Source: JBBSJZ01 sp041751935
Lineage (GTDB): Bacteria; Planctomycetota; Planctomycetia; Pirellulales; Pirellulaceae
DNA: 64,000 bases
Assembly (NCBI GenBank): GCA_041751935.1
Contig: JBGSIA010000080.1
Coordinates: 169,669 to 233,668, forward strand
Reading direction: 5' to 3'
The translations under genes and the position numbers were made by a program. Shown piece by piece: positions 1 through 11,400 of the stretch (positions within the stretch are counted from its first letter, which is position 1; each line of letters starts with the position of its first letter). Below the pieces are notes generated by a model that was not told where the DNA came from, ran no database searches, and saw nothing but the letters and a program-made list of their open reading frames with translations.

Positions 1-1300
1 TCGCCGGCGCCGAGATCGTCGGTGGCAAGGTGTCCTGGACTCGCACACTCGCGGTCGCTGTACCGACATTGCCATCGGCATCCGTCGCTGTGAAGGTGAT
101 CACCGAATTGCCCAACGGAAAGAACGATGGAGCGTTGTTGATCACCGACGGCACGGTATCAACTGCGTCAATCGCTGTTGCTTGAGAGAGGAACGCAACG
201 ATCGCTGGCGTCGAGGCCATGGCACCGCCGGTAGAGTTTGCTTGTACGACGATACTTGCCGGCGCAGTCACGACCGGTCCGGTTGTGTCGACAACATTAA
301 CCGATGCCGATCCGGTCGTGAAGTTACCTGAATCGTCCGTTGCACGGAACGTCACCAGTGTGACGCCGCGTGGAAATACCGCCGGAGCATCGTGTGTGAT
401 AGTGACATTCGAATCGACAATGTCGGCCGCTACCGCGCGCGATAAGAATGTCGCGATTGCTGGCTGTGTGGCGTTTGTTCCAGCGCCAGAAACTGCCTGC
501 ACGGTAATGTCTGTCGGTGCCGTAATGGTAGGAGCCGTTGTATCGACAACCGTAATCGTCGTTGTTGCCGTGGCCACGTTGCCTGACAAATCGCTGACGC
601 TAAACGTAACCAGTGTGTTACCGACGGGGAAAACGGCCGGCGCATTGTGGCTGATGCTGGGGTTGGGATCGACGACATCACTCGCAGTTGCGGAGGCTAG
701 CAATGTAACGAAGTCTGTTCGACTGGAGGAAACCCCACCTGACGTATCACCCTCAACCGTAACGCCCAGCGGAGCAAGCACCATTGGCTGAACGCTATCG
801 ACGACCGTCACCGTTGAACTTTGTTGCACCGAATTGCCAAACAAGTCAGTCGCCGTGAACGTGACCAGAGTGTCTCCCAGAGAGAAAAATAACGGCGCGT
901 TGTGGCTGATGATTGGATTGATATCAGCAATATCCGTGACAGATGCTGCATTCAGATAGGCAACGATACCTGCATTGGTGCCCGTAGTACCTCCTACGGA
1001 ATCAGCTTCAATGACGACGCTCTGCGGCGGAGCCAAAACGGGCGAGGTTGAATCTTGCACGGTGACGAATGCCGATCCCGTCGCCGCATTGCCCACATCA
1101 TCGGTGGCTGTAAAGACAACGAGAGTGTCACCGATTGGGAAGATCGCCGGCGCATTGTTGGTGATCAGCACGGATGAGTCGATGGCGTCGGCAGCCGATA
1201 CGCCAGCCAAGAAACTCGTAATCGACGAACTACTTCGCAGAGCACCGAGAATCGTATCCGCTTCAACAATGATTGATGCGGGCGGAGTAACGGTCGGCGG
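1..1300 (-). repeat. HYR-type coding repeats, about 252-nt period
   Basis: Equivalent positions recur at about 257, 510, 770, 1020 and 1270, and a sixth unit begins at the left edge. Each encodes an AP-x-x-I-x-V-[EQ]A strand, a conserved NAP-x-x-[FY]P-x-G turn and a VTF-[TRS]-A-[TS]D strand ending in GN, the pattern of HYR (hyalin) repeats. The period is near 84 codons. The array continues beyond the window. Confidence 0.7.
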
Positions 1301-4300
1301 TGTAGTATCGACGGTCACAGTGAACGGAGATCCGCTTAAATTGACATTCCCTGCCAGATCCGCTGCGACGTTTGCATTCACTCCAACGCTCACCGGTCCG
1401 TCACCAGTCGCAATGACCGACGCGATGAATGAACCGTTGCCGTTGTCGATCAAGTTCGCCACGGTTCCACGAGTCACGACGATATCCGAAATCACAAAGC
1501 CGGTTACTGCTTCACGGAAGTCAATGGCTACGGCAACCAGCGAGGCACCGGTCGTGTTAGTGGGGCCGCTAAGAATCGGTGTCGGCGGTGTCGTATCGAC
1601 GGATATTGCTAACGGTATCGCCGCCAAGCTGGAGTTTGTCGCCATGTCACTCGCAGCGCCAGTCGGAACCGCGATGTTTACAGTTCCATCGGCTATCGCG
1701 TCGATTCTCGCCGTATAGCGTCCATTGCCACTAATAGAGAACGCAGTAACAACACCGTTGTCGACAACCAGGTCTGTGGGTGTAAAACCATTAACGTCCT
1801 CTCCGAAGTTAATAATGACATCAAAAGGATCGGTCGAGGTTGGACTCGCCGGACCGCTAAGTACTGGGGTCGGACGCAGGGTGTCGATTGTCACCGAATA
1901 CGGCGTTGCCGCGAAACTATCATTTCCCAACGTGTCGGTTGCCGTCGCTGCTCCGACATTCACGGTCACGACGCCATCGGATGCCGCCGTGATCGTTGCA
2001 ATGAATCTTCCACCGCCAGCATCGACCAGACGGGACACCACGCCGCCAGCGACAGCGATGTCGCTAATCACAAAACCGAGCGGCGCTTCAGCGAAGTCGA
2101 TGACCACGTCAAATGGCGTTAACTTCGTGGGGCTTGCTGGACCTGTGATCGTAGGTGTGGGGCCAGTCGTATCGATATCGACGGCGATATCGATCGCGGC
2201 AATACTGGCGTTGTTCGCCAAATCAGTCGCCGCACTGTCGACGACACCCATCGTGACGCTGCCATCTCCGATCGCGTCGACTGTCACTGTGAACACACCG
2301 TTTCCGTTGTTGATCAAGCCTGTAGCGAAACCGCCGCTCACCACAAGATCACCAAGACTGAAACCGGTTACAACCTCTCCGAAATTGACCGTCGCAAAGA
2401 ACGGGTCGGAGCTTGTTGGACTAGATGGCCCTATGATAACTGGCGTTGGTCGCAATCGGTCGACCGTTACGCTTAACTGTGCCGCAGCTAGCGTCAATTT
2501 GCCTGCAGCATCGTTGGCCGCCGCCGCGTTGATGTTGACGTTGACAGTTCGGTCCACGGGCACGGCTAAATCAAACGTGAATTGCCCATTGCCTTGATCC
2601 ACAAAATTACTCGCTGTACCACCAGCAAGTTGCAAGTCAGCGGCGGTGAACCCGGTCACTGGCCCACCAAAGTCAACAACCACGGGAATTGACGATGAAT
2701 TCGTGGGACTGGGTGACGTTGTCGTAATCACAGGTATCAAGAAATCATCGTCCAGGATCGTCGTCGTCGCACGCTGAGTGGCCACTTCCCGTCCATTGGT
2801 CACCGAGACAATATCGACAATGATCGTTTCATTGCTTTCAATAGCCGAATCAAACACGGCCCGCACACTGGTCGAGCCTGATAATTGGCCTGCGGTGATG
2901 GTGATGGTTGCCGGGTTAACGGTGTAATCCAACAGCGGAGTTGCTTGCCCCGATAATCCAAGGCCAACCGTTACATCGCTCGTGTAGACGTCCGAAAGTG
3001 TTGCGGTAAATGTCGCGCGGCCACCTGTCTCCGAAATCTGAGCGAGATCGACAGCAAGTCTCACGTTGGGGACGACTGACAGCACGACGTCGTTTCCATC
3101 GCCGCCTGCATAGGTCACTAAGGCCGCATAGACGCTACCAAAGAAATTTGAAATTAAGGACTGTTCCGCAAGTCCAGAAAAAGTTCCAGTCACAGCGTCG
3201 GTGCCATCGTTGTTGATGATCACGATCGAATCGCCTACCGTTGGCAAGTAACCAGGAACATTTAACGGCGTCAGTGTCACATTGCTGCCAATGGCAACGG
3301 ATCCCACGACGTCAACTTGGTCGTGATCGGTCGCGGTGATGCCGGGCGTCAATCCTCCTATTTCGACAACGTAAGCACTGTTGTCGGCGATCTGCAAATC
3401 ACCAACAACCTGTACGATGCCTGGTGAATCAACCACTGTTGCCCCGGGACGTACCTGGCCGTCCAGGGTGACGGTTCCGCCGGTGATGTCGATTCCCGTT
3501 GGCATCGCATTGGTTATCGCACCCGAATTACGAGCAATGACTTCCGCCGAATTTGTCGCAGCGTCAATAACATTGATGTCGATATTGGCGCCAACGATTC
3601 GAATGTTGTCGGCAAACGTTGCCGTATCAATAAGTACATCACCCGTTCCCGCATTCACATCGCCCAGAGTGATGCGTTGAAAACCATCTACAATCTTTGA
3701 TAGTTCAATATCATTGATATCGAGCAACCCAACTCCGCCACCCACTCCGATGGTCGTCGCAGGTGTTCGCGGACGGATGGTTAATTCTCCCGTACCTTGA
3801 ATGGCTGTAATGTCGTCCATGTCAAGCGTATCAGCAGTGATCGTCAGATTCCCCGACCCGATTGTCGAACCGAGAAACGAAACATTGGGCAGCACAACGC
3901 TAACGTCTCTTGAATCAATCGAACCAATACCAGCCAAGGCGATATTTCCATCACCACCTGATTCAATGGTTCCACCAGACATTAAGATGCCGGAATTGGA
4001 AAAACCTATACCATTACCGCCGGCTCCTGTGATGCTGATGTCACCGTCAACGCTGCGGATACTCGTTCCCGTTTCGCTGATTGATATTCCGGAGTTGTTA
4101 TCGTCGCCGTCACCACCCCGACCGGCGATCGTGATATTTCCGGCATTACTTCCATTGCCAATGGAAACCACGCTTGAGAACTGTGACAATCGCACACCGT
4201 CATTGAAGGTTCCGCCTACTTCATTGCCACCACGTCCAGCGAGCAGAATGTCCCCGTTGACCGTCGTGACTCGCGAGCTAACCAAATCAATACCCGTGAA

Positions 4301-7300
4301 ATCGCCAACGACTGGCAACACAGCTTGATTGGCGTTAACCGCGATATTGCCTTCGACAGTAACCAGATGCGAATTATCGTTCAAAAATACATTGCGTGTC
4401 GCATTGAGAACGATCGCACCACTACCGCCGGTAGTAAGCGCTGCACTTTCCAACCGGATTTCACGACCTGAGATGGAAACGTTTGCTGTTCCCATTTCGA
4501 CAGCACCGACGATATTGACATCGTTTCCAGCCGTTCCTCCGTTGATTGTTAGAGCATCTGTCGGACGAGGGAACGAAATACTCTCTGCGGGCGCCGATCC
4601 GACGCGGATATCTTGTAATCCGATACCGGACGGAGACACAGTCAACGTACCCGCAGCATCGGTATAATTCAGCGTCGTGGTATTCGTGCGAACGGTGCTG
4701 GTGATCGGTTCCAACTCGCTGTAGGTAATTTGTGCATTGTTGGAGATACTGATTGTTCCGCTGCCTACACCGGCGAAATTGTAGATCGCGTTGGGCAAAG
4801 CCGTGCTGCCAATAATATGCAAGCTGTTTTGCAGATCATTCGCCGGATCACCACCCTTGTAGTTAATCTGTTTGGCAAAGTTACCGCTATCCAAACTGAC
4901 TCGCAGCGTATCGTTGCCTCCCAGCGTATTAACGAGAATGTTGGGACCAGTGACGGTTGCGAATGGAATGGTCACGAGGTTGGTGCCACTGCCGGATTGT
5001 CCGGGCAATGACGAGGTGATCGTCTGGCGGGCACCGGTGATGACAAACCGAGCATTGGTTGTATCCGAAGCGATGGTCAAGTCGTCTGAAAAATTGCCGT
5101 TAGCGTCCGTGATGACTAGGTCGCCCGTCGCGCTCAGGTCGACCGTGGTCACCGCTGGCACGGGATTGAGCAACTCGGTGACGTTAGGCAGCGTCCAAAC
5201 GCCGCGCCCCATGGTACCAGCGACCAGAATGTCATCAGTGGCGTCATAATCCATGTCGTAGGTCAGCACGGTGGGAAGATCGCTGCCCAGTTGCACCCAA
5301 GTGCCAAATGATCCAGCCAATGACGCAAACACACCTCGGTTTGTGCCGACGACTAGTGCATCCAGTGCGGCGCTGGCAACATACGAGATGCTCAAGAAAC
5401 GCGACGCCATTGAACTCAGATTCCCGGTGATCGTGCTCCAAGAGAGCCCTTCGTCAGCCGTTGCGAAAACGTCATCAGTATCGATTACAAATGCGCTCGC
5501 CCAGTCGTCCGGGTCAATTGTCAAATCAACCACGAGATCCGTGGTCGGTTGGACAGGAGTAATAGTCAGTGGCGCGCCGAGTGTCGTTCGTAGGTAGACA
5601 TCGTTGTCCGATCCTGCCCAAATCACACCCGGGTTATCTGCACCATTCTTGCGACCGCCATAGCTGAGTGCATTCTGAACCAAGTCTGTGACGGGGGCTG
5701 CGTTAAGCGATGTTACCGAATCACCTTGATCCAAACTTTCGAACACTTGATTGTTACCCTGTATCAACAATCGTCGAGGGTCAATTGCATTTATTTCAAC
5801 CGGTGTGCGAAAGGCTCCGTCGTTGTCAGTATCAAATCCGACAAGTGCAGGGTTGACTTGCGAAATCAAAGTTCCAGAAGCATCCCAAGTCGATTTCGTG
5901 AATCCAGCTAAAAATTGATTGCTCGTGTAGCGGATCGATTGATTGACTCCAGCAAGTGAAATGTTATCGATTGCCACATCGCCACCATCCGCAGTGGATA
6001 GGCTGACCCAGGTTTGGGCGCCGGCACTGGGTTGGTAGGTTGTACCGGTGTCTTGATTGCCACTGGTGATGGTGTTGGAAAGGCTGTCATAGGCGACATC
6101 GTGCGTCTCGGTGATCTGCAGGTTTCCACTGATCGAAAACCAATCGCCCGTGTTGTCTCGTGGATTGGTGCGACGGTAGAGACCACCATCGTTGGTCTCG
6201 ATCAAATTTCCATTGGCATCAAATGTCATCTCACGCGAGTCGGCATGCGGCGCTGAACTGTTGGCGGTACCACCACCGGCAGCCCCAAGCGAACTGCTAT
6301 GGGTCAGGTGGACGAACTGCGAGCCTAATGGCTGGGACGCATCGCCTCGAAAAATTCGTCCTGAAAAATCCGTTGCACCGATCGAGTTAGGAAAAGGTAC
6401 CATCTCAGGTCCGGGACCGGGTTGTCGATCGCCAGCGACGTAGACGATGTTGATGTCATTGGGGTCGGCGACAATCGAGAAATGGATGTTGCCTTGACCA
6501 CCAGCAAGTTGAGCAGGAGTAGGATTGGATCCGGGTTGTGGTCCCTTTCCGGCGCCTGGGCTGACGCCAAAGTCGACGCCACCCTCATTCGTGACCGGGG
6601 TGTCCATCTGCGTCCAACTCAATCCATTATTCGTACTGCGAAACAGGCCTACCAAACGATCGTCCGGTGGAGTGTTACCGTTATTGATAATCGCTGCATA
6701 AACTACTCCGAAACCGCCGGTTGCCAATTCCAGGTTCGTGGTTGCCGACGTTCCACCGCCACCACTCAAGATCAACGCGTTCATCGCCGGGCTGCTCACG
6801 CGACTCCACGACGCACCTCCATTGGTCGATCGGTAGACACCGTTGAAGCCGCCAACGAGATCAGCAAAGACCGCTGACGTATAAAGCGTGTTTGGATTGA
6901 ATGGATCGGAAACTAGGTCATAGGCGACACCGTTGGGCAACCCAGTGCCGACCCCTCCGGAGATCTGAGTGAAAGTGGCTCCGCCATCGGTACTGCGGAA
7001 GATTCCCACACCGCTGTAGTCGGCGCTGGAGACAGCAAACGAATCCGCTGTATTCGCCGATACGACAACGTTGGCTCCATTGGCCACGATACCCGAGATA
7101 TTCGAGCCTTGAATTCTGTCGCTGAGTACCTGCCACGTCTGGCCACCGTTGGTCGACTTGTACAACCCAACGAGATCATTGCCGAGTTGGCCAAAGCTGC
7201 TTTGGCGGCCCGTTCCCGCGTAGATCGTTTGAAACGTTGGATCAGCGAAGTCGAATGCTAATGCACCGATCGATAGAGACGGTAAGTGATCGGTCAGTGG

Positions 7301-8140
7301 TGACCACGTTGGTACGCTAGCGGTCGCATTGTTGGTTTTCCACACGCCGCCGTTAACACTGCCGACGTACATCACGTTGGGATCCGTTGGGTGCGCCAGT
7401 ACCGTATGCACGGCGCCAACGACATAATCCGCCGGCGCCAAATTCTCGACTTGGCCATTGGTTGCGCCGAAGGGGCCCTGAGGTTGCCAATTTCCGTCGA
7501 TCAACGTATCGATGGTTACGTCATCGACGTACCAACCTTCACGATTCACATTGCTATCGGCGGTGAAACGGAACTGCAAATTAACTTGGGCACCGACGAA
7601 GGAACTCAAGTCCAAATCGACAGGTTGAAATCCATTTGTCGAGTTCAACAACTCCGAACCGCTCGTGGCGATCGTCGTGGTCACGCCACCACTAACAACG
7701 TTTACGCGAGCAAGATCGAATTGTGGTTCGGTATCCAGGAAATAGTCGAATCGAAGGCGCGCTGACGTCGCACCTCGAAGATCGATTGATGGCGATGTCA
7801 ATGTACCGTCCGCATTGGCTTGATAGGAACCGCCACCAGCAACCGTTTCGCCATTGCCGAAATAAAAACTATTGTCCGGCGAATGCCCTGGGTCCAATCC
7901 TCGTCCTGTCGACAGATGCCATTGATCGGCGGGTCCGCCGCTGGAAAAGCCATCCGCCGTCGCGACACCGGCATCGTCTGAGAAGTCAAATGCTGCGGTA
8001 ACCGCCAATAATCGCCGATCTTCGAGCTGTTCCACAAACACACGCCGTGCCCTGATCGTTTTCAACGCAGCACGCCTTTGCTCGCGTTTCGCTCCCTTGC
8101 GATGCATACGAATTCGGTCAGACCAAGAAGAAAACGACAT
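2..8140 (-). CDS. Giant secreted repeat protein, 3' end beyond window (partial)
   Basis: The minus strand is open from an ATG at 8138-8140 to the left edge, 2,713 codons without a stop. A basic N-terminus (about 35 residues) leads into LEDRRLL at residues 39-45, a motif I know from planctomycete surface proteins. Then follow a jelly-roll-like segment ending in a GWYVDDV motif (about 50-210), BNR/sortilin-type repeats with STNGG-x-[ST]W motifs (about 240-800), a Gly/Asn-rich beta-helix-like stretch with GNITI and GDILL rungs (about 1050-1550), one Calx-beta-like domain (about 1690-1790), five Ig-like repeats with a 96-residue period (about 1800-2280) and HYR-type repeats with a period near 84 residues to the edge. 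Role inferred: exported adhesin or matrix protein. No catalytic motif was seen. Plus-strand ORFs here are antisense shadows of the repeats. Confidence 0.9.
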   Translation of the reverse strand, partial: MSFSSWSDRIRMHRKGAKREQRRAALKTIRARRVFVEQLEDRRLLAVTAAFDFSDDAGVATADGFSSGGPADQWHLSTGRGLDPGHSPDNSFYFGNGETVAGGGSYQANADGTLTSPSIDLRGATSARLRFDYFLDTEPQFDLARVNVVSGGVTTTIATSGSELLNSTNGFQPVDLDLSSFVGAQVNLQFRFTADSNVNREGWYVDDVTIDTLIDGNWQPQGPFGATNGQVENLAPADYVVGAVHTVLAHPTDPNVMYVGSVNGGVWKTNNATASVPTWSPLTDHLPSLSIGALAFDFADPTFQTIYAGTGRQSSFGQLGNDLVGLYKSTNGGQTWQVLSDRIQGSNISGIVANGANVVVSANTADSFAVSSADYSGVGIFRSTDGGATFTQISGGVGTGLPNGVAYDLVSDPFNPNTLYTSAVFADLVGGFNGVYRSTNGGASWSRVSSPAMNALILSGGGGTSATTNLELATGGFGVVYAAIINNGNTPPDDRLVGLFRSTNNGLSWTQMDTPVTNEGGVDFGVSPGAGKGPQPGSNPTPAQLAGGQGNIHFSIVADPNDINIVYVAGDRQPGPGPEMVPFPNSIGATDFSGRIFRGDASQPLGSQFVHLTHSSSLGAAGGGTANSSAPHADSREMTFDANGNLIETNDGGLYRRTNPRDNTGDWFSISGNLQITETHDVAYDSLSNTITSGNQDTGTTYQPSAGAQTWVSLSTADGGDVAIDNISLAGVNQSIRYTSNQFLAGFTKSTWDASGTLISQVNPALVGFDTDNDGAFRTPVEINAIDPRRLLIQGNNQVFESLDQGDSVTSLNAAPVTDLVQNALSYGGRKNGADNPGVIWAGSDNDVYLRTTLGAPLTITPVQPTTDLVVDLTIDPDDWASAFVIDTDDVFATADEGLSWSTITGNLSSMASRFLSISYVASAALDALVVGTNRGVFASLAGSFGTWVQLGSDLPTVLTYDMDYDATDDILVAGTMGRGVWTLPNVTELLNPVPAVTTVDLSATGDLVITDANGNFSDDLTIASDTTNARFVITGARQTITSSLPGQSGSGTNLVTIPFATVTGPNILVNTLGGNDTLRVSLDSGNFAKQINYKGGDPANDLQNSLHIIGSTALPNAIYNFAGVGSGTISISNNAQITYSELEPITSTVRTNTTTLNYTDAAGTLTVSPSGIGLQDIRVGSAPAESISFPRPTDALTINGGTAGNDVNIVGAVEMGTANVSISGREIRLESAALTTGGSGAIVLNATRNVFLNDNSHLVTVEGNIAVNANQAVLPVVGDFTGIDLVSSRVTTVNGDILLAGRGGNEVGGTFNDGVRLSQFSSVVSIGNGSNAGNITIAGRGGDGDDNNSGISISETGTSIRSVDGDISITGAGGNGIGFSNSGILMSGGTIESGGDGNIALAGIGSIDSRDVSVVLPNVSFLGSTIGSGNLTITADTLDMDDITAIQGTGELTIRPRTPATTIGVGGGVGLLDINDIELSKIVDGFQRITLGDVNAGTGDVLIDTATFADNIRIVGANIDINVIDAATNSAEVIARNSGAITNAMPTGIDITGGTVTLDGQVRPGATVVDSPGIVQVVGDLQIADNSAYVVEIGGLTPGITATDHDQVDVVGSVAIGSNVTLTPLNVPGYLPTVGDSIVIINNDGTDAVTGTFSGLAEQSLISNFFGSVYAALVTYAGGDGNDVVLSVVPNVRLAVDLAQISETGGRATFTATLSDVYTSDVTVGLGLSGQATPLLDYTVNPATITITAGQLSGSTSVRAVFDSAIESNETIIVDIVSVTNGREVATQRATTTILDDDFLIPVITTTSPSPTNSSSIPVVVDFGGPVTGFTAADLQLAGGTASNFVDQGNGQFTFDLAVPVDRTVNVNINAAAANDAAGKLTLAAAQLSVTVDRLRPTPVIIGPSSPTSSDPFFATVNFGEVVTGFSLGDLVVSGGFATGLINNGNGVFTVTVDAIGDGSVTMGVVDSAATDLANNASIAAIDIAVDIDTTGPTPTITGPASPTKLTPFDVVIDFAEAPLGFVISDIAVAGGVVSRLVDAGGGRFIATITAASDGVVTVNVGAATATDTLGNDSFAATPYSVTIDTLRPTPVLSGPASPTSTDPFDVIINFGEDVNGFTPTDLVVDNGVVTAFSISGNGRYTARIDAIADGTVNIAVPTGAASDMATNSSLAAIPLAISVDTTPPTPILSGPTNTTGASLVAVAIDFREAVTGFVISDIVVTRGTVANLIDNGNGSFIASVIATGDGPVSVGVNANVAADLAGNVNLSGSPFTVTVDTTPPTVTPPASIIVEADTILGALRSSSSITSFLAGVSAADAIDSSVLITNNAPAIFPIGDTLVVFTATDDVGNAATGSAFVTVQDSTSPVLAPPQSVVIEADSVGGTTGTNAGIVAYLNAASVTDIADINPIISHNAPLFFSLGDTLVTFTATDLFGNSVQQSSTVTVVDSVQPMVLAPLGVTVEGDTSGGVSSSRTDFVTLLASATASDVVDPNPSISHNAPAVFPVGNTLVTFSVSDLSGNVATATTTITVVDTTAPTITAPTDITVQAVSGAGTNATQPAIATFLSRAVAADIVDSNVTITHDAPAVFPRGVTLVTFRATDDSGNFTTGSASVNVVDTTGPVVTAPASIVVQANSTGGAMASTPAIVAFLSQATAIDAVDTVPSVINNAPSFFPLGNSVITFTATDADGNVGTATASVRVQDTLPPTISAPA
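1300..2740 (-). repeat. Five Ig-like coding repeats, about 288-nt period
   Basis: Inside the giant surface-protein gene, equivalent positions recur at about 1567, 1855, 2142, 2430 and 2716, a spacing of 286-288 nt (96 codons). Each unit encodes a GP-x-SPT start, a VDFGE-like strand, a GF-x-x-x-DL strand and an NGNG-x-x turn, as in bacterial Ig-like repeats of large adhesins. The units are diverged in sequence but strictly periodic in length. Confidence 0.75.
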
Positions 8141-8438
8141 GTTGGACTCGAGAAGCGAGGATGATTCACATCATAAAACGGAGTCCACTAGTTTACCCAC
8201 AACATTTGGAAATGTGTCAATTTGTCCCCTGAGTTGTTCAGGATTTGTTTTGCAAAATGGGGGCAAACACCCCTAGTTTCGATCTGCATCAATACTCAAA
8301 TTCGAGGATTCGAGGATTCGAGGATTCGAGGATGCGAGGATGCGAGGAGACCGCGTGTCAGCTTTCGCCGCCGAAATTCAAGACGACGTTGTCACAAGGA
8401 GCAAGACAATCGATGTTGTTCATCGCGGCATGACGTTG
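8141..8438. other. Intergenic region between surface protein and RND permease
   Basis: This gap must hold the promoter of the giant surface-protein gene (which starts at 8140 and reads left) and the 3' end of the RND operon. The clearest element is the 8-bp tandem repeat at 8301-8348. The short plus-strand ORFs here read through the repeat and look non-coding. No convincing promoter or intrinsic terminator was seen. Confidence 0.5.
8301..8348. repeat. 8-bp tandem repeat, six copies
   Basis: Four perfect copies of TTCGAGGA (8301-8332) are followed by two copies of the variant TGCGAGGA (8333-8348). The array lies in the intergenic gap about 160 bp upstream of the surface-protein start. A unit of 8 is not a multiple of three, so length change here would not preserve any reading frame. 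It may be a simple-sequence tract with variable copy number. Confidence 0.9.
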
Positions 8439-11400
8439 CTACGCTCGGGACTTTTCATCGTCAGCTTCGCGATACAACAGCCAATAGGCCGCTGGGATCA
8501 CAATCAAGGTGAAAAGGGTGGACGTCAACATACCAAAAATGATCGCCCACGCTAAACCTGAGAACACTGGGTCCAGCGTGATCACCCAGTTCGCCAGCAG
8601 AGTCGTCCCGGCGGTGAGCAAAATCGGTCGCGTACGCACCGCCACGCTGCGGATGATGGACTCTCTCACGTCATGACCTTCACCTTGCGCCAAATGAATG
8701 AAGTCGATTAACACCACCGAGTTCCTCACCACAATCCCAGCCAATGCGATCATTCCAATCATGGCGGTCGCGGTCATAAAAACTGGATTGGGATATCCGC
8801 CGATCGGTGCGTCCATGATCAAATTCAAGATCCAAAAGCCTGGCATGATTCCGATCATCGAGAGTGGAATCGCACTCATAATCAGCACCGGCATCAAACG
8901 CGATCCAGTCTGGAACATTAAGATGACGAAAATACCGACCAGCGCCGCAGCGAACGCTAATCCCAAGTCGCGAAAAACATCGAGCGTGATGTTCCACTCC
9001 CCTTCACCTGCCCAATCAACCGTATAGCCATCGGGTACATTCCACGCCACGTTACCGCCGGGAGCAAACCAAGTCCGCTCATCGGCGCTGCGAGCCGTTT
9101 CCGATGTTCCGTCGGCTCCGAAAATTCGATCCCACTCCATGTCCACAATAGCATCTGCTGGCGGACGTCCCGCGACTTCACCAAACACATACACGACACG
9201 CTTGAGGTTCTTGTGATAAATCGTCTTCTCTTCGTCCACGCTGACAAACTTTCCAAGTGAACCAAGCTGAACGATTTCGCCTTGGTTGCCTTGGACGTAA
9301 ATTTCTTCAAGATCGTTTATTGCTGATCGATGCTCTCGCGGCACTTTCAATTCAATCCACAGCGGCTCCACTTCATGGGGCAAGTGCAGCACCGTTGCCT
9401 TGTTCCCTCGCAGTACTGCGTCAACGGTTTCTGCGACCGCTTGCGTTGAAATTCCAGACAGCGCGGCTTTCGCTTTGTCCGTCTCGAACACATATCGCAC
9501 GAAGTCGTCCTCGGCACTAATATCCGCATCCACGATGCCCGGCTCGACCGACATTCGCTGTTGCACAGATCGTGCAACAGCGATCTGGTTCGAATAGGGA
9601 GCGTCGATCGGTGCGTAAACTTCTGCCGTGATGGACGCCATCACCGGTGGCCCTGGTGGAACTTCTACCAACTTAATGTTGGCTCCCATCGACACTCCCA
9701 ATTGAGTCACTTCGTCGCGAATGCGCAGCAAGATCTCGTGCGACTGCTGCTTGCGGAAATCTTTGCCAATCAAGTTGACTCGAATATCGGCAACGTTGGC
9801 TCCTTGACGCAAAAAGTAGTGTCGTACAAGGCCGTTAAAATCCATTGGTGATGCAAGACCTACAAAAACTTCGTAGTCCCGAACCTCTGCCAGCCCGCCC
9901 AGATAACGTCCCACGCGACGGGCAACCGTGTCCGTACGCTCAAGCGTTGTCCCTTCGGGCATGTCGATTACCACTTGAAATTCGTTTTTGTTGTCGTACG
10001 GTAGCATTTTCACAGGAATAGCGCGCAGCATTGGCAGAACCAAGGCAGCAGCCAATAGCAAAACCATCACCAACAGCACGCCCCATGCTTTGAATGTTCC
10101 GGTAAGAATTGGCTTAAGCACATAGCTTGCGACGCGATACAGGGGGCGAGATTCCAAATTGAACGACTCGTCGCCACCGCTGCTGTTGTCAAGATTTTTC
10201 AGCGAGACCATTGCCAGCCAGGGCGTTAAGATGAACGCCACGACCGTTGAGAGGGTAACCGTCAACGGCACATTCAGAGCCATCGGCCCCATGTACGGTC
10301 CCATCATTCCAGTAATAAAAGCCAATGGTAGGAAGCTGGCAATGATCGCGAGCGTCGACAACAACAGCGCCGGACGCACTTCTTGAACTGCTCGCAACAC
10401 CGATTCACGCGGCGGCAGTACCTTCATCGCAAAGTATCTAGCTATGTTTTCGACGTCGGTGATCGGGTCATCAACGAGCAAACCGAGCGAGAGGATCAAC
10501 GCAAACATCGTGACTCGGTTGATCGAGTAGCCGACAAGCAAGTTGATGAACAATGTCAAGCTGTAACAAACGGGAATCGCTAACGCGATGACGAGCGCCG
10601 GGCGCCAACCCATCGACAGCCCGATCAAGCCAATTACCGTCAGAATTGCAACGACCAACCCTTCAACTAGCTCGTTGACTTTGTCATTCGCCGTTTCACC
10701 ATAATCACGGGTGACGCGTGCGTGGACTCCCTCAGGGAAATGTGTCAGTGCTAATGCCGCGAGTCTGTCATGTACCGCATGGGCGACATGCACGGCATTG
10801 CTGCCCTTGCGTTTCGCGACCGAAATATTGACAGCAGGATATACCTCATCCCTAGTTGAGTACTCTTCATCGGCAGCGCCAAAGCCGATCCAACTGTAGG
10901 TCTCTGCTTCAGCTGGCCCATCAACAACCTCCGCGATATCTCGCAAGTAAACCGGGCGGCCACCAGCTACATTGACAACGATGGACTGTAATTCGTCAAC
11001 GTTGCGAATGAATGTTCCCGTCTCAACGGCGAACAACTTATCCTGCTGCTCAAAGTCTCCACCTCGCACCGTAACGTTGCTAAGCTGCAGTGCTCGAGCA
11101 ACTTGCAACGGCGACGTTTGATGCGCAGCTAAGCGTTGAACATCTAAATTGACTTGAATTTTCCGAGGTCGGCCGCCGTGGACTAGAACTCGATTTGAAT
11201 TCGGGATCGCCTGCAATTCTCGCTGGACTTCTTCGGCAATTCGTCGCAACTCATGGTCGCTATAACGCGCGGTGTCCTCGGCCCACAACGTGGCGACCAC
11301 AATGGGAACATCGTCGACTTCTATCGGCTTGAGTACCCACGAGGCGACCGCGGGTGGAATCTCATCAACGGACGAAGTGATCTTGTTGTAGATCTTGACC

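Noticed and set aside
219..2597. Three long plus-strand ORFs (190, 247 and 290 aa) rich in Ala, Thr, Val and Ser
   Set aside because: They are antisense to the repeat-bearing minus-strand frame, which is continuous, coherent and motif-rich over 8 kb. The periodic composition of the repeats keeps the opposite frame open.
3010..8001. Other plus-strand ORFs of 60-175 aa within the giant gene
   Set aside because: All overlap the coherent minus-strand coding frame, have low-complexity content and no recognisable domain or start signal.
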